Notes under the pieces: generated by a model | What the model was told of the DNA's origin: nothing | Databases searched by the model: none | Seen by the model: only the letters and a program-made list of their open reading frames with translations | Assembly: GCA_934630515.1 (NCBI GenBank) | Contig: CAKTVV010000006.1 | Location: 72,123 to 136,122, forward strand | Origin: an uncultured Eubacteriales bacterium | Lineage (GTDB): Bacteria; Bacillota; Clostridia; Oscillospirales; Acutalibacteraceae | Length of the DNA stretch: 64,000 nt | Reading direction: 5' to 3' | Part shown: piece after piece, positions 43,472-51,910 of the stretch | Position numbering within the stretch: the stretch's first letter is position 1 | Layout of the letters: every line of letters starts with the position of its first letter | Position numbers and translations under genes: made by a program

Positions 43472-44398
43472 ATGCGCACTGATACCTGGCTCAAGACCCA
43501 CACCCATTCATTGGCCGGACGGCGGGTCGCCGTCACCGGTCCCACCGGCGGACTGGGGGCGGTATTGTGCGCCGATCTGGCGGCGCTGGGGGCGCAGCTG
43601 ATCCTGCTGGGGCGCAATCCCGGCGCCATGGCAGCGCTGCGGCGGCAGCTGGAGCAGGAGCACCCCGGCTGCGTACTGCGGGAGATCCCGGTCGATCTGG
43701 AGGACATCGGGCAGGTGCGTGCCGCCTGCGACCAGCTGGAGGACGAGCCGCCGGACATACTGTTTCTGGCGGCGGGTGCCTACAGCATTCCCCGCCATCG
43801 CTGCTCCACCGGGTTTGACAACGTATTTCAGATCAACTACGTTTCCCACGAATATATGCTGCGGCGGTTAGCGCCGGTGATGGTGTCCCGCCCCGGCGCC
43901 CGGGTGGTGGCGGTGGGCAGCATCGCCCACCGGTATGCCGCCACCGACCCCGAAGATGTGGATTTTTCCACCCGGCGGGCGGCTTCCAAGGTCTACGGCA
44001 ACTCCAAGCGGTATCTTATGGCATCCTGCTGGGAATATTTCGCCCAGCCGGAGGTGCGCCGACAAGGGGTCACGCTGGCGGTGGTGCATCCCGGCATCAC
44101 CTATACCAACATCACCGCCCATTATCCGCCATGGCTCTTTACTCTCATCAAGCACCCCATGCAATGGATCTTCATGTCCCGCCGGCGGGCGTGTCTGTCG
44201 CTGCTGCAGGGCGCTTTTGAGGAGACCGGCTACGGTGAATGGATCGGTCCCCGTTGGTTCGATGTATGGGGACTGCCGGTGAAACGGCGGGTGCGGTCGC
44301 TGCCGCCGGAGGAATGCCGCCGCATCGCCGCCACCGCCGCTGCCATCACCGACCGGCTGATCGACGCCGAATCGACTTATGCCCCGCCGCACAGCTGA
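43472..44398 (+). CDS. SDR-family NAD(P)-dependent oxidoreductase
   Basis: 308 aa, Rossmann-fold dehydrogenase or reductase. The cofactor motif is VTGPTGGLG (TGxxxGxG), the NAG-type strand reads LFLAAGAYS, and the active site is Y-x-x-x-K in KVYGNSKRY, with a Ser in VVAVGSIAHR. It is preceded by a purine-rich AAGGGGGC and a clear promoter. Its length and the HPGITYTNI segment recall retinol-dehydrogenase-like SDRs acting on lipids or glycans, but the substrate cannot be read. It is convergent with gtrA. Confidence 0.93.
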   Translation: MRTDTWLKTHTHSLAGRRVAVTGPTGGLGAVLCADLAALGAQLILLGRNPGAMAALRRQLEQEHPGCVLREIPVDLEDIGQVRAACDQLEDEPPDILFLAAGAYSIPRHRCSTGFDNVFQINYVSHEYMLRRLAPVMVSRPGARVVAVGSIAHRYAATDPEDVDFSTRRAASKVYGNSKRYLMASCWEYFAQPEVRRQGVTLAVVHPGITYTNITAHYPPWLFTLIKHPMQWIFMSRRRACLSLLQGAFEETGYGEWIGPRWFDVWGLPVKRRVRSLPPEECRRIAATAAAITDRLIDAESTYAPPHS

Positions 44399-44422
44399 GC
44401 AAAAACGCTGCTGTGCGGCAAA

Positions 44423-44896
44423 TCATTTTTTCGTGACGGGCGGCTCCTCAGCAGCCGCCTTGCGAAAGACGATCCAGCGACCGCACAGATAATTCAGCAG
44501 GATCAGGAGCGGGGTGATCAGGATCTTCGACGCCATTCCGTCCACACCCCACAGCGGCCGATCCAATCCCAGTGCCACCAGCAGCGGCACCAGCAGGATC
44601 TCCACGCCGCCCACAGCGATCCGGGTGGCGAAGAAGCCCAGCAGCTCCGGCAACAGCGTTTTCACCTGCCAGTTGCGGCTGCGGAACACCCGCAGCTTAT
44701 TGACCACAAACGAAAACAGAACCGCTGTCGCCCACGAGAGTGTGTTTGCCAGAAATACCGTCCCGGCTTGGCCGGAAGCACCCATACGCCGCAGCAGCCC
44801 CATAGACCCGCTGTATGCCAGCCAGTTTACCAGCGTCGTCAGCACCGAATAAAACAGATAGCTGCCCGCCTGCCGGATCGTCCCCTTACGGCTCAT
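44423..44896 (-). CDS. GtrA-family membrane protein
   Basis: 157 aa with four predicted membrane helices (YLFYSVLTTLVNWLAYSG, FLANTLSWATAVLFSFVVNK, FFATRIAVGGVEILLVPLLV, ILITPLLILLNYLCGRWIVF). This is the GtrA/DPMS layout, including the NKLRVFRS motif after helix 2. GtrA proteins are thought to flip or carry polyprenyl-linked sugars for surface glycosylation. ATG 44896 has GGGAGAGG nine bases upstream; longer frames are spurious. It overlaps the end of the beta-propeller gene by 11 nt and was probably co-transcribed with it. Confidence 0.9.
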   Translation of the reverse strand: MSRKGTIRQAGSYLFYSVLTTLVNWLAYSGSMGLLRRMGASGQAGTVFLANTLSWATAVLFSFVVNKLRVFRSRNWQVKTLLPELLGFFATRIAVGGVEILLVPLLVALGLDRPLWGVDGMASKILITPLLILLNYLCGRWIVFRKAAAEEPPVTKK

Positions 44897-46150
44897 TGTG
44901 TGGTTCCTCTCCCTCCAGCAGCACCGCCGCCGGGAACCGGGACAGACGGATGTGCTGACGATCCACCGTATAGGACAGATACACCGTATCCTCCTCCACC
45001 CGGGCAAAGGGATAGAAGCAGCTGCTCTGCATATCCGCCACCGCTACCGGGCGGCTGTTTTTCAGCTGCTCCCGATCCACCCGCAGGATCCCGAAGCCGT
45101 TGCGGTCTCTGGGGGCGTGTATCAGATACAGCTCCCCGGCATAGGCGATGAAATGGAGCGGGATTGGACATCCCGCACCAGACAGGGCGGCGTCCAGATA
45201 CCGGTGTTCAGGTCATAATAGGTCAGAAAGCCCTGCTGACAATCCACCTGCCGCACAAAGTAATAGCAGCGGTCGCCCCAGACATAGACGGCGTTTTCCC
45301 ACTGGGACAGATTGATAAAGTCCGGCTTCGCCACATAGTCCCAGGTGATAAAGTCCCGGCTGCGGATGATGCAGTTAAAATAGCCGGAATAAGCACCGGT
45401 ATAATACCAGATCTCCCCGTTTTCCACCCGGGTGGTGAGTTTTTGCATGATGCCGATGTCCGCAAACATACGCTTGTGCGCCAGTCCGTTGGCGGATAGG
45501 GCCCGGACGATGCCGGTGACGCTGAAATCGTTGACCACAGCGCCCACCCGGAACCGATTGGGGCGGATGGCGCTCAGCGTGTGCGCCGCCCGGTCGTAGA
45601 TACAGTAAAAGCGGTAGTATTCCCCCTCTGCCGACGCCGTCCAGAGCAGATACAGCTGATCGCCGCCCTTATACAGCAGGATGGTGTCGTAGACGGCGTC
45701 GATCGTGCGCCCGTCCAGAGTGTCCCCCACGCTTTGAACGGTGTAGACCGCCATGTCCTGGGGCTGCCCCTCCGGATACACCGCCAGCCGGCACTCCTGC
45801 ATCCGGGGATCCTCCGCAGCGGCCGAGGTGTTGGCATAATAGGTCATATAAAAATACCCATCCAGATGGAGAAAGGTGGATACATGCACCATCCGATCCG
45901 GTTCGGACTCTCCCCGACGGCGGCAATATGCCTCGGTGCGCTCAAAATCAGCGATACGGTTCTCCTGCACCAGCGCTGCCAACCGTTCCCCCCGCTCCCG
46001 TGCCTGCGGGTCATCCATCGGACAAATATACCCGTCATACCCGTTGATGGGGGCATGGGGCTCCAAGCGTTCGGGTGCCTGCCTGCCGACGTTTTCCGTG
46101 AAAATGCCCGTTTCCGGAGCCATACGGCCAATTGCGTTCATGGTATCCAC
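44886..46150 (-). pseudogene. Beta-propeller protein (GH43/sialidase-like), frameshifted
   Basis: Two frames together encode about 420 residues. The first (from ATG 46150) covers 342 aa and ends in a false tail after CLVRDVQS. The second continues with HFIAYAGELYLIH, DREQLKNSRPVAVADMQSS and ends EEPHNEP. The shift lies near 45150-45165, at a small dyad (GCGGGAT and ATCCCGC). Repeated strands such as YYTGAYSGYFNCIIRSRDF and FINLSQWENAVYVWGDRCYY suggest a five-bladed propeller of the glycosidase kind; no catalytic set can be assigned. Sequence error is possible, but the duplicate copy at 46712 shares the same shift. It is divergent from an AraC gene. Confidence 0.7.
44943..45563. repeat. 621-bp direct repeat, copy A (resident)
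   Basis: Matches 46712-47332 at a constant offset of 1769 bp. I see two differences by eye, both near the right end (about 45450 and 45511). Copy A lies in the 3' part of the beta-propeller gene and is the natural location because that gene continues on both sides. Confidence 0.92.
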
Positions 46151-46172
46151 TCCCGTTCTGTGTATTTGGCGC

Positions 46173-46204
46173 TTGCATTATAGGTCATTTTTGGTAGAAT
46201 ACAA
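46173..46204. promoter_or_regulatory. Face-to-face overlapping promoters
   Basis: Plus strand: TTGCAT (46173-46178) and TAGAAT (46195-46200), spacer 16. Minus strand: TTGTAT (46199-46204) and TATAAT (46177-46182), spacer 16. The two share the same 32 bp, so only one direction can be initiated at a time. Confidence 0.65.
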
Positions 46205-46255
46205 GTCATATCCCACTATAAACGAGACAAAAATATCGATTATGGAGCGAGCGCC

Positions 46256-46987
46256 ATGAACTATCTGCAACAATATCACCAGCAGCCGCAGATCCTGCAT
46301 AATCAACGGATCGGCTTTGCCCCGCACCTGCACGATGAGGTGGAGATCGTCGTGCTGTTTCAGGGCAGCGCCGTTTTGACCCAGAACGGACAGCGCTTTC
46401 CCATGGAGGCGGGGGATATTGCCTTTTTGTATCCCGGTTGCGTACACGGGTATGCCTCCGAGACCGCCGTGGATGTGGGAAAATTCATTTTCAGCCCCCG
46501 GGGTCTGGCGGAACTGGAGCAAGCACTGGCCGCCGGCGTGGCGCAGACGCCGGTGATCCGCCGGGAGCAGCTGGCAGGCACCGGCATTACAGCGCTGGCA
46601 ACGGAGATACTGGAGCGCTATAACCGCTGCACCCCGGCAGAGCAGCACGCTTACCTGTTCCTTTTGGCGGCCCGGCTGCTGCCCCTTTGCCCGCCGCAGG
46701 AATCCCGGGAGCAGACGGATGTGCTGACGATCCACCGTATAGGACAGATACACCGTATCCTCCTCCACCCGGGCAAAGGGATAGAAGCAGCTGCTCTGCA
46801 TATCCGCCACCGCTACCGGGCGGCTGTTTTTCAGCTGCTCCCGATCCACCCGCAGGATCCCGAAGCCGTTGCGGTCTCTGGGGGCGTGTATCAGATACAG
46901 CTCCCCGGCATAGGCGATGAAATGGAGCGGGATTGGACATCCCGCACCAGACAGGGCGGCGTCCAGATACCGGTGTTCAGGTCATAA
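46256..46987 (+). pseudogene. AraC-family regulator, DNA-binding domain lost
   Basis: The first about 152 residues form the cupin sensor of an AraC-type regulator (FAPHLHDEVEIVVLFQGSAV, FPMEAGDIAFLYPGCVHGY, VGKFIFSPRGLAELEQAL). At 46712 the frame enters the duplicated segment, read antisense to its normal gene, and the last 90 residues are junk. The expected two helix-turn-helix motifs are absent from the window. It was probably the regulator of the divergent beta-propeller gene and can no longer bind DNA. Confidence 0.8.
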
Positions 46988-47332
46988 TAGGTCAGAAAGC
47001 CCTGCTGACAATCCACCTGCCGCACAAAGTAATAGCAGCGGTCGCCCCAGACATAGACGGCGTTTTCCCACTGGGACAGATTGATAAAGTCCGGCTTCGC
47101 CACATAGTCCCAGGTGATAAAGTCCCGGCTGCGGATGATGCAGTTAAAATAGCCGGAATAAGCACCGGTATAATACCAGATCTCCCCGTTTTCCACCCGG
47201 GTGGTGAGTTTTTGCATAATGCCGATGTCCGCAAACATACGCTTGTGCGCCAGTCCGTTGGCGGATAGGACCCGGACGATGCCGGTGACGCTGAAATCGT
47301 TGACCACAGCGCCCACCCGGAACCGATTGGGG
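46712..47332. repeat. 621-bp direct repeat, copy B (inserted in the AraC gene)
   Basis: Same orientation as copy A. It carries an internal fragment of the beta-propeller gene, lacking both its start and its last 20 or so codons. It joins the AraC sensor on the left and the SGNH gene's terminator region on the right. Confidence 0.92.
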
Positions 47333-47345
47333 CATATGCACAGCA

Positions 47346-47385
47346 AAGACCGGCGCAGGCACTTTTCAATGCCTGCGCCGGTCTT
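47346..47385 (-). terminator. Terminator of the SGNH hydrolase gene
   Basis: A 16-bp perfect stem, AAGACCGGCGCAGGCA (47346-47361) with 47370-47385, loop 8 nt. It lies 28 bp after the stop codon. Confidence 0.85.
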
Positions 47386-47413
47386 GTATGATTTTCCCTT
47401 ATTGCAGCTGCGC

Positions 47414-48067
47414 TTATAACGTCTGTAAAAAGCCGATCAGCCGCTGTGCAATGCGGGCATGTCCCGCATCGTTGGGATGCAGTCCGTCGGGCATAAACCG
47501 CTCCCGATGTACCGGCAGCGTCGGCTGGATCCCGGCTGTAGCGAACAGATCCAGCACCGGCATCCCGTAATAGGCAGCGATCTGCCGCTCCGCCTCCACA
47601 TACTCCGCCAGCGTTTTCTGACAGCGGACGCCCCGTTCGTTGACCAGACGCTGCTCGTCGGCACGGTGCAGCGGGGTCAGAAGGACCGCCGTCGCCAGCG
47701 GCCAGCGCTCTGCGATCGACCGGCACAGGGTATGCATGGCGCCGCAAAAGGTCTCCTCGGTGCGGTCGGACAGAGTGCCGAAGGGCGTATCCCCATGGCC
47801 GTAATCGTTGGTGCCGCCCAGCACGCAGATCAGATCCGCCTGCGGCTCCATGGTATCCAGCCGGGTACGGAAATACGGCAGATCGATCTCGGGATACAGA
47901 GCATTCAGCTGCGGGGCGATGCTGGTCCCGCTTATACCGTACCCCTTGACGATCGCACCGGTCCGCTGCCCGAGAATATGCCAATAGGTCGCCTGCTCCC
48001 CCGACGTGCCGACCCCAGCCGTGATGCTGTCTCCGAGAAACAAACAGACCTTTCCCTTCAGTTCCAT
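47414..48067 (-). CDS. SGNH/GDSL-family hydrolase
   Basis: 217-aa esterase or lipase of the SGNH fold. Block I with the nucleophile Ser is FLGDSITAGVGTS, block II Gly is GYGISGTS, block III is LGGTNDYGHGD, and block V with the catalytic Asp and His is DGLHPNDAGH. All four are complete. The start at 48067 has GGGGTGACGG upstream and lies 30 bp after an extended -10 promoter. There is no signal peptide, so it is cytoplasmic; possible roles include removing acetyl groups from sugars. It is a single-gene unit. Confidence 0.93.
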   Translation of the reverse strand: MELKGKVCLFLGDSITAGVGTSGEQATYWHILGQRTGAIVKGYGISGTSIAPQLNALYPEIDLPYFRTRLDTMEPQADLICVLGGTNDYGHGDTPFGTLSDRTEETFCGAMHTLCRSIAERWPLATAVLLTPLHRADEQRLVNERGVRCQKTLAEYVEAERQIAAYYGMPVLDLFATAGIQPTLPVHRERFMPDGLHPNDAGHARIAQRLIGFLQTL

Positions 48068-48096
48068 ACCGTCACCCCTTTTTCTATATCGACCGT

Positions 48097-48126
48097 ATTG
48101 TAGCACAGCCGTTTTCGGGTTGTCAA
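48097..48126 (-). promoter_or_regulatory. Promoter of the SGNH gene
   Basis: Minus strand TTGACA (48121-48126) and TACAAT (48097-48102), spacer 18 bp, TGC before the -10. Confidence 0.75.
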
Positions 48127-48132
48127 GCCGCA

Positions 48133-48174
48133 AAAACGCCGCCGGCGGAATATCCACTCCGTCGGCGGCGTTTT
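48133..48174 (-). terminator. Terminator of the liv operon
   Basis: A 17-bp stem (48133-48149 with 48158-48174, one G-T pair) flanked by A4/T4, 30 bp after livF. It can work in both directions. Confidence 0.8.
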
Positions 48175-48203
48175 CCACTGTTTTGCGGTATTTTCGGCTT
48201 CCA

Positions 48204-48914
48204 TCAGCCGCCCAGATACGCCTTTTTGATATCGTCGCTTGCCATCAGCTCGGCGCCGGTGCCGGACAGCACCAGCTTGCCGTTCTCCAGCACATACGCC
48301 CGGTCGCAGATCTCCAGCGCCTTGTTGGCGTTCTGCTCCACCAGCAGGATGGTGGTGCCGCTGTTGCGGAAATCCTGTATGATCTCGAACACCTCATCCA
48401 CCAGCAGCGGCGACAGACCCATAGAGGGCTCATCCAGCATCAGCAGCTTGGGGTGGCACATCATGGCACGCCCCATCGCCAGCATCTGCTGCTCGCCGCC
48501 GGACAGGGTCCCGGCGATCTGGTTTTTCCGCTCGCCCAAGCGGGGGAACCGGGTGCAGGTCTCCTCCACATCCCGCTTGATCTGCGCCTTATCGCTCTTG
48601 GTGTAGGCGCCCATGAGCAGGTTCTCATACACCGTCAGCTCCTGGAACACCCGCCGTCCCTCCGGCACCTGAGTCATGCCCATATGCACGATCTTATGGC
48701 AGGGGGTATGGGTGATATCCTGCCCGTCGTAGACCACCTTACCCGCCTGAGAGGGGATCAGTCCGATGACGCTCTGCATGGTGGTGGTCTTACCGGCGCC
48801 GTTGGCGCCGATGAGGGTGACGATCTCGCCCTCATTCACGGTGAAGTCGATGCCCTTTAATGCCTGAATGACCCCGTAATAGACCTCCAGACCGGTCACT
48901 TCCAATAACGCCAT
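48204..48914 (-). CDS. livF: Branched-chain amino-acid ABC transporter ATPase LivF
   Basis: 236-aa ATPase of the HAAT importer family. Walker A GANGAGKTT, Q-loop region PEGRRVFQELTVYENL, signature LSGGEQQMLAMGRAMM, Walker B KLLMLDEPSMGLSP and the switch His region are present; PEGRRVF and the short C-terminus are typical of LivF. Start 48914 is just after GGTGAGGAA; the longer frame to 48956 overlaps livG and is not needed. It is the last gene of livKHMGF, 4 nt after livG. Confidence 0.96.
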   Translation of the reverse strand: MALLEVTGLEVYYGVIQALKGIDFTVNEGEIVTLIGANGAGKTTTMQSVIGLIPSQAGKVVYDGQDITHTPCHKIVHMGMTQVPEGRRVFQELTVYENLLMGAYTKSDKAQIKRDVEETCTRFPRLGERKNQIAGTLSGGEQQMLAMGRAMMCHPKLLMLDEPSMGLSPLLVDEVFEIIQDFRNSGTTILLVEQNANKALEICDRAYVLENGKLVLSGTGAELMASDDIKKAYLGG

Positions 48915-48918
48915 TTCC

Positions 48919-49689
48919 TCACCCCCCAATGTACGCCTTGATGACCTCTGGGTCATTCAAGGCCGTCTGTGTATCGCCCTGTGCCAGCACGGTGCCGAAA
49001 TTCAGCACCGTCAGCTCATCGCACAGGCCGGCGACAAACTTCATATCGTGCTCAATGAGCAGCACCGTCATATCGAACTCATCCCGGATGAAACGGATGA
49101 TGTGCATCAGATCCTCCGTCTCGTGGGGGTTCATGCCCGCCGCCGGCTCATCCAGCAGCAGCAGCTTCGGATTGGTCGCCAGCGCCCGGGCGATCTCCAG
49201 CTTGCGCTGCTTGCCGTAGGGCAGGTTGCAGGACAGGTTGTTGCGCTCCTCCAGCAGCCCGAAGATGTCGAGGATCTCCTTGGCTCTGGCACGCATCGCC
49301 TCCTCGGTGCGGTAATGCTTCGGCAGATGCAGCATGCTGGAAAAGGGATCGCAGTGGAACTGGGGCTGGTTATGCAGCCCCACCATCACGTTGCGGATCA
49401 CGCTCATGTTGGTGAACAGCCGGATATTCTGGAAGGTGCGGGCGATCCCCTTATGGTTGATCGCCTCCTGAGATTTGCCGTTGAGCGTCTCCCCCTCCAG
49501 CGCAAAGGTACCGGTGGTGGGGGTATACACGCCGGTGAGCATATTGAACACGGTCGTCTTACCGGCGCCGTTGGGGCCGACCAGACCGTAGATCTGCTTT
49601 CTTTTGACCTCCAGATTGAGTCCCTCCACGGCGTGCAGACCGCCGAAGGTGATGCCCAGATCTTTTACTTGCAGCACAGTGTCAGCCAT
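48919..49689 (-). CDS. livG: Branched-chain amino-acid ABC transporter ATPase LivG
   Basis: 256 aa. Walker A VGPNGAGKTTVFNMLTG, the LivG-type KGIARTFQNIRLFTNMSVI block, signature LPYGKQRKLEIARAL, Walker B KLLLLDEPAAGMNPHE and LIEHDMKFV are all visible. The start overlaps the end of livM by 8 nt, typical translational coupling. It forms a heterodimer with LivF below the LivHM permeases. Confidence 0.96.
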   Translation of the reverse strand: MADTVLQVKDLGITFGGLHAVEGLNLEVKRKQIYGLVGPNGAGKTTVFNMLTGVYTPTTGTFALEGETLNGKSQEAINHKGIARTFQNIRLFTNMSVIRNVMVGLHNQPQFHCDPFSSMLHLPKHYRTEEAMRARAKEILDIFGLLEERNNLSCNLPYGKQRKLEIARALATNPKLLLLDEPAAGMNPHETEDLMHIIRFIRDEFDMTVLLIEHDMKFVAGLCDELTVLNFGTVLAQGDTQTALNDPEVIKAYIGG

Positions 49690-50836
49690 TGAGCGACTCC
49701 TCCTTTCCGGTCTCGTTTTGCGCCGGCAGCGCTTCCTCGGTGCGCAGATCCACGCTCAGCACCTCATCCATGGGGATCTTGCTGGGTACCCGTGCCCAGA
49801 CGACGCTGTCGTCCACCACGGTCTCCGCCTTGCGGCGGGCCCGCTCATCCAGCCAATGCTTGAAGCTGAACCGCTCCCGGTATTTCTGCAGCGCCGGGGC
49901 GTTGTTGAACAGCACCACGACGATGAGGATCAGCGCATACACCAGCAGCCGCAGCGCCGCCAGATCGCCGGACAGGTTATCCTGCAGCAGGAAGTTGATG
50001 TAGGTGATCAGCGTAGCGGCGATGATGGAGCCGTTGAGGCTGCCCATACCGCCCAGCACCACCATCACCAGCACCTCGATGGAGTAGTTATAGGAGAAGA
50101 AGGAATACATCACCGGGGTGGCAAAATGCCCGTAGATCACGCCCGCCACACCGGCAAAGGCAGAGGAGATCACGAAGATCAGCAGCTTATAGAAGGTCAC
50201 GTTGATGCCCATCGCCTTGGCAGCGATCTCGTTATCCCGGATAGCGGTCACGGCCCGTCCGTGCTTGCTGCGGATGAGGTTCTGGCTAAGGAACAGCACG
50301 ATCAGCACCACCACAAACGCCACGATGAACAGGGAGGCAGGCTTGTAGGTCTTGGTGTTCAGACCCATAGCGCCGCCGAACCAAGGCAGGTTCTTAAACA
50401 CATTCCGCACGATCTCACCGAAAGCCAGCGTGACGATCGCCAGATAGTCGCCCTTCAGCCGCAGGGCAGGCAGACCGATGATGAAGCCGAACACCGCCGC
50501 ACACAGGCCGCCGATCACCATGGCGATGATCAGCACCAGCAGCGGGTTGTTGAGCACCGGGTAGAGCAGATTGGCGCAGTAGCAGCCGATGTAGGCGCCC
50601 ACGCACATAAAGCCGGCATGGCCCAGACTCAGCTCACCCAAAAAGCCGACCACCAGATTGAGGGAGATCGCCATGATAATGCTGTAGGCGATCCGGGACA
50701 GCAGACCCACGGTGGAGCGTCCCAGCACGCCGCCGTTGTTCAGCACGATCATCAGGGCAACAAAGGCAATGATGATGAAATAGGTGATGTTATATTTGAG
50801 CTTAAAGCCCTTTTTAATGCTCTGTAAATATCCCAT
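49682..50836 (-). CDS. livM: Branched-chain amino-acid ABC permease LivM
   Basis: 384 aa with about nine membrane helices. Family blocks include SLNLVVGFLGELSLGHAGFM, LRLKGDYLAIVTLAFGEIVR and VLVMVVLGGMGSLNGSIIAA. The C-terminal about 75 residues after the last helix are a charged, cytoplasmic extension (RARRKAETVVDDS and EEALPAQNETGKEE), somewhat longer than usual. It is 4 nt after livH and overlaps livG. Confidence 0.95.
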   Translation of the reverse strand: MGYLQSIKKGFKLKYNITYFIIIAFVALMIVLNNGGVLGRSTVGLLSRIAYSIIMAISLNLVVGFLGELSLGHAGFMCVGAYIGCYCANLLYPVLNNPLLVLIIAMVIGGLCAAVFGFIIGLPALRLKGDYLAIVTLAFGEIVRNVFKNLPWFGGAMGLNTKTYKPASLFIVAFVVVLIVLFLSQNLIRSKHGRAVTAIRDNEIAAKAMGINVTFYKLLIFVISSAFAGVAGVIYGHFATPVMYSFFSYNYSIEVLVMVVLGGMGSLNGSIIAATLITYINFLLQDNLSGDLAALRLLVYALILIVVVLFNNAPALQKYRERFSFKHWLDERARRKAETVVDDSVVWARVPSKIPMDEVLSVDLRTEEALPAQNETGKEESLNG

Positions 50837-50840
50837 AGCG

Positions 50841-51704
50841 TTACACCTTCACCCTTCTCTTTTTCCCCAGGATACCGATGGGCTTCACCAGCAGGATGAG
50901 GATCAGCAAGCTAAACTCGATGGCGGTCGTGTACGCACTGATAGCGGGAACGCTCAGGCAGATCTTCTCGATCAGCCCCAGCAGCACGCCGCCGATCATG
51001 GCTCCGGGGATCGAGCCGATGCCGCCGATCACCGCCGCCGTGAACGCCTTGATGCCGGGCATTGCCCCCAGCGTCGGGCTGGTGGAGGGAATCTGCATGA
51101 GATAGAACAGGCTGGCGAACGCCGCCAGCGCCGAGCCGATGGCGAAGGTGATCATAATGATGCGGTTCACGTTGATCCCCATCAGCTGGGCAGCACCCCG
51201 ATCCTCCGACACCGCCTGCATGGCACGGCCGACCCGGGTATACTTGACAAACACGGTCAGACCCGCCATGATGAGAGCGCCCACCACCAGCGTGATGATG
51301 GTGCCGGTGCTGATCTGCGCCCCGGCAATGGTGATCTTGCTGAAGGCCGGCAGGGTGACCGGACGGGACTGCGCCCCGAAGATCAGCTGCGCCATGCTCT
51401 GCAGGAAATAGCTGACACCGATGGCGGTGATCAGCACCGCCAACGGAGAGGCGCCCCGCAGCGGCTTATACGCCAGCCGCTCGATGACGATGCCCGCCAG
51501 CGTGCAGACGACGACAGATACAAGAATGCCCACCCAGGGGCTGCCGGTAATATTCAGTGTCACCAGAATGGCGTAAGCACCCACCATAATGATGTCGCCG
51601 TGAGCGAAGTTAAGCAGCTTGGCGATGCCGTACACCATGGTGTACCCCAGAGCGATCAGCGCATAGATGGCGCCGAGGCTCAATCCGTCTAACAGTATAC
51701 TCAT
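50841..51704 (-). CDS. livH: Branched-chain amino-acid ABC permease LivH
   Basis: 287 aa, about eight helices. Typical blocks are GLSLGAIYALIALGYTMVYG, LLNFAHGDIIMVGAYA, GVSYFLQSMAQLIFG and AVIGGIGSIPGAMIGG. It partners LivM. The 206-bp gap separating it from livK contains two perfect hairpins, which may let livK mRNA accumulate above the rest of the operon. Confidence 0.96.
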   Translation of the reverse strand: MSILLDGLSLGAIYALIALGYTMVYGIAKLLNFAHGDIIMVGAYAILVTLNITGSPWVGILVSVVVCTLAGIVIERLAYKPLRGASPLAVLITAIGVSYFLQSMAQLIFGAQSRPVTLPAFSKITIAGAQISTGTIITLVVGALIMAGLTVFVKYTRVGRAMQAVSEDRGAAQLMGINVNRIIMITFAIGSALAAFASLFYLMQIPSTSPTLGAMPGIKAFTAAVIGGIGSIPGAMIGGVLLGLIEKICLSVPAISAYTTAIEFSLLILILLVKPIGILGKKRRVKV

Positions 51705-51744
51705 AGGCTTATCTCCTCTTTCTCATTCTACCGCCGGCTTACGC

Positions 51745-51784
51745 CGGATAAAGGATAAGACGCCGCCGCCTTATCCTTTATCCG
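51745..51784. repeat. Hairpin 1 between livK and livH
   Basis: 15-bp perfect stem, CGGATAAAGGATAAG (51745-51759) with 51770-51784, GC-rich 10-nt loop. No clear T run. Confidence 0.8.
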
Positions 51785-51820
51785 AAATAACCCGGTACGG
51801 CAATCCGTCTGCCGGTCAGG

Positions 51821-51853
51821 CGGACGCACAGAAGCCGTTCTCCTGTGCGTCCG
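51821..51853. repeat. Hairpin 2 between livK and livH
   Basis: 11-bp perfect stem CGGACGCACAG (51821-51831) with 51843-51853, about 57 bp after the livK stop. Confidence 0.8.
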
Positions 51854-51910
51854 CTCCCCGCAGCGTCGGCTGTGGAGCACCCGACCGGTCAAACGGAGTC
51901 ATCCGGGAAA

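Noticed and set aside
46891..47346. Independent 151-aa minus-strand gene
   Set aside because: It is the duplicated internal fragment of the beta-propeller gene, without its own start signals.
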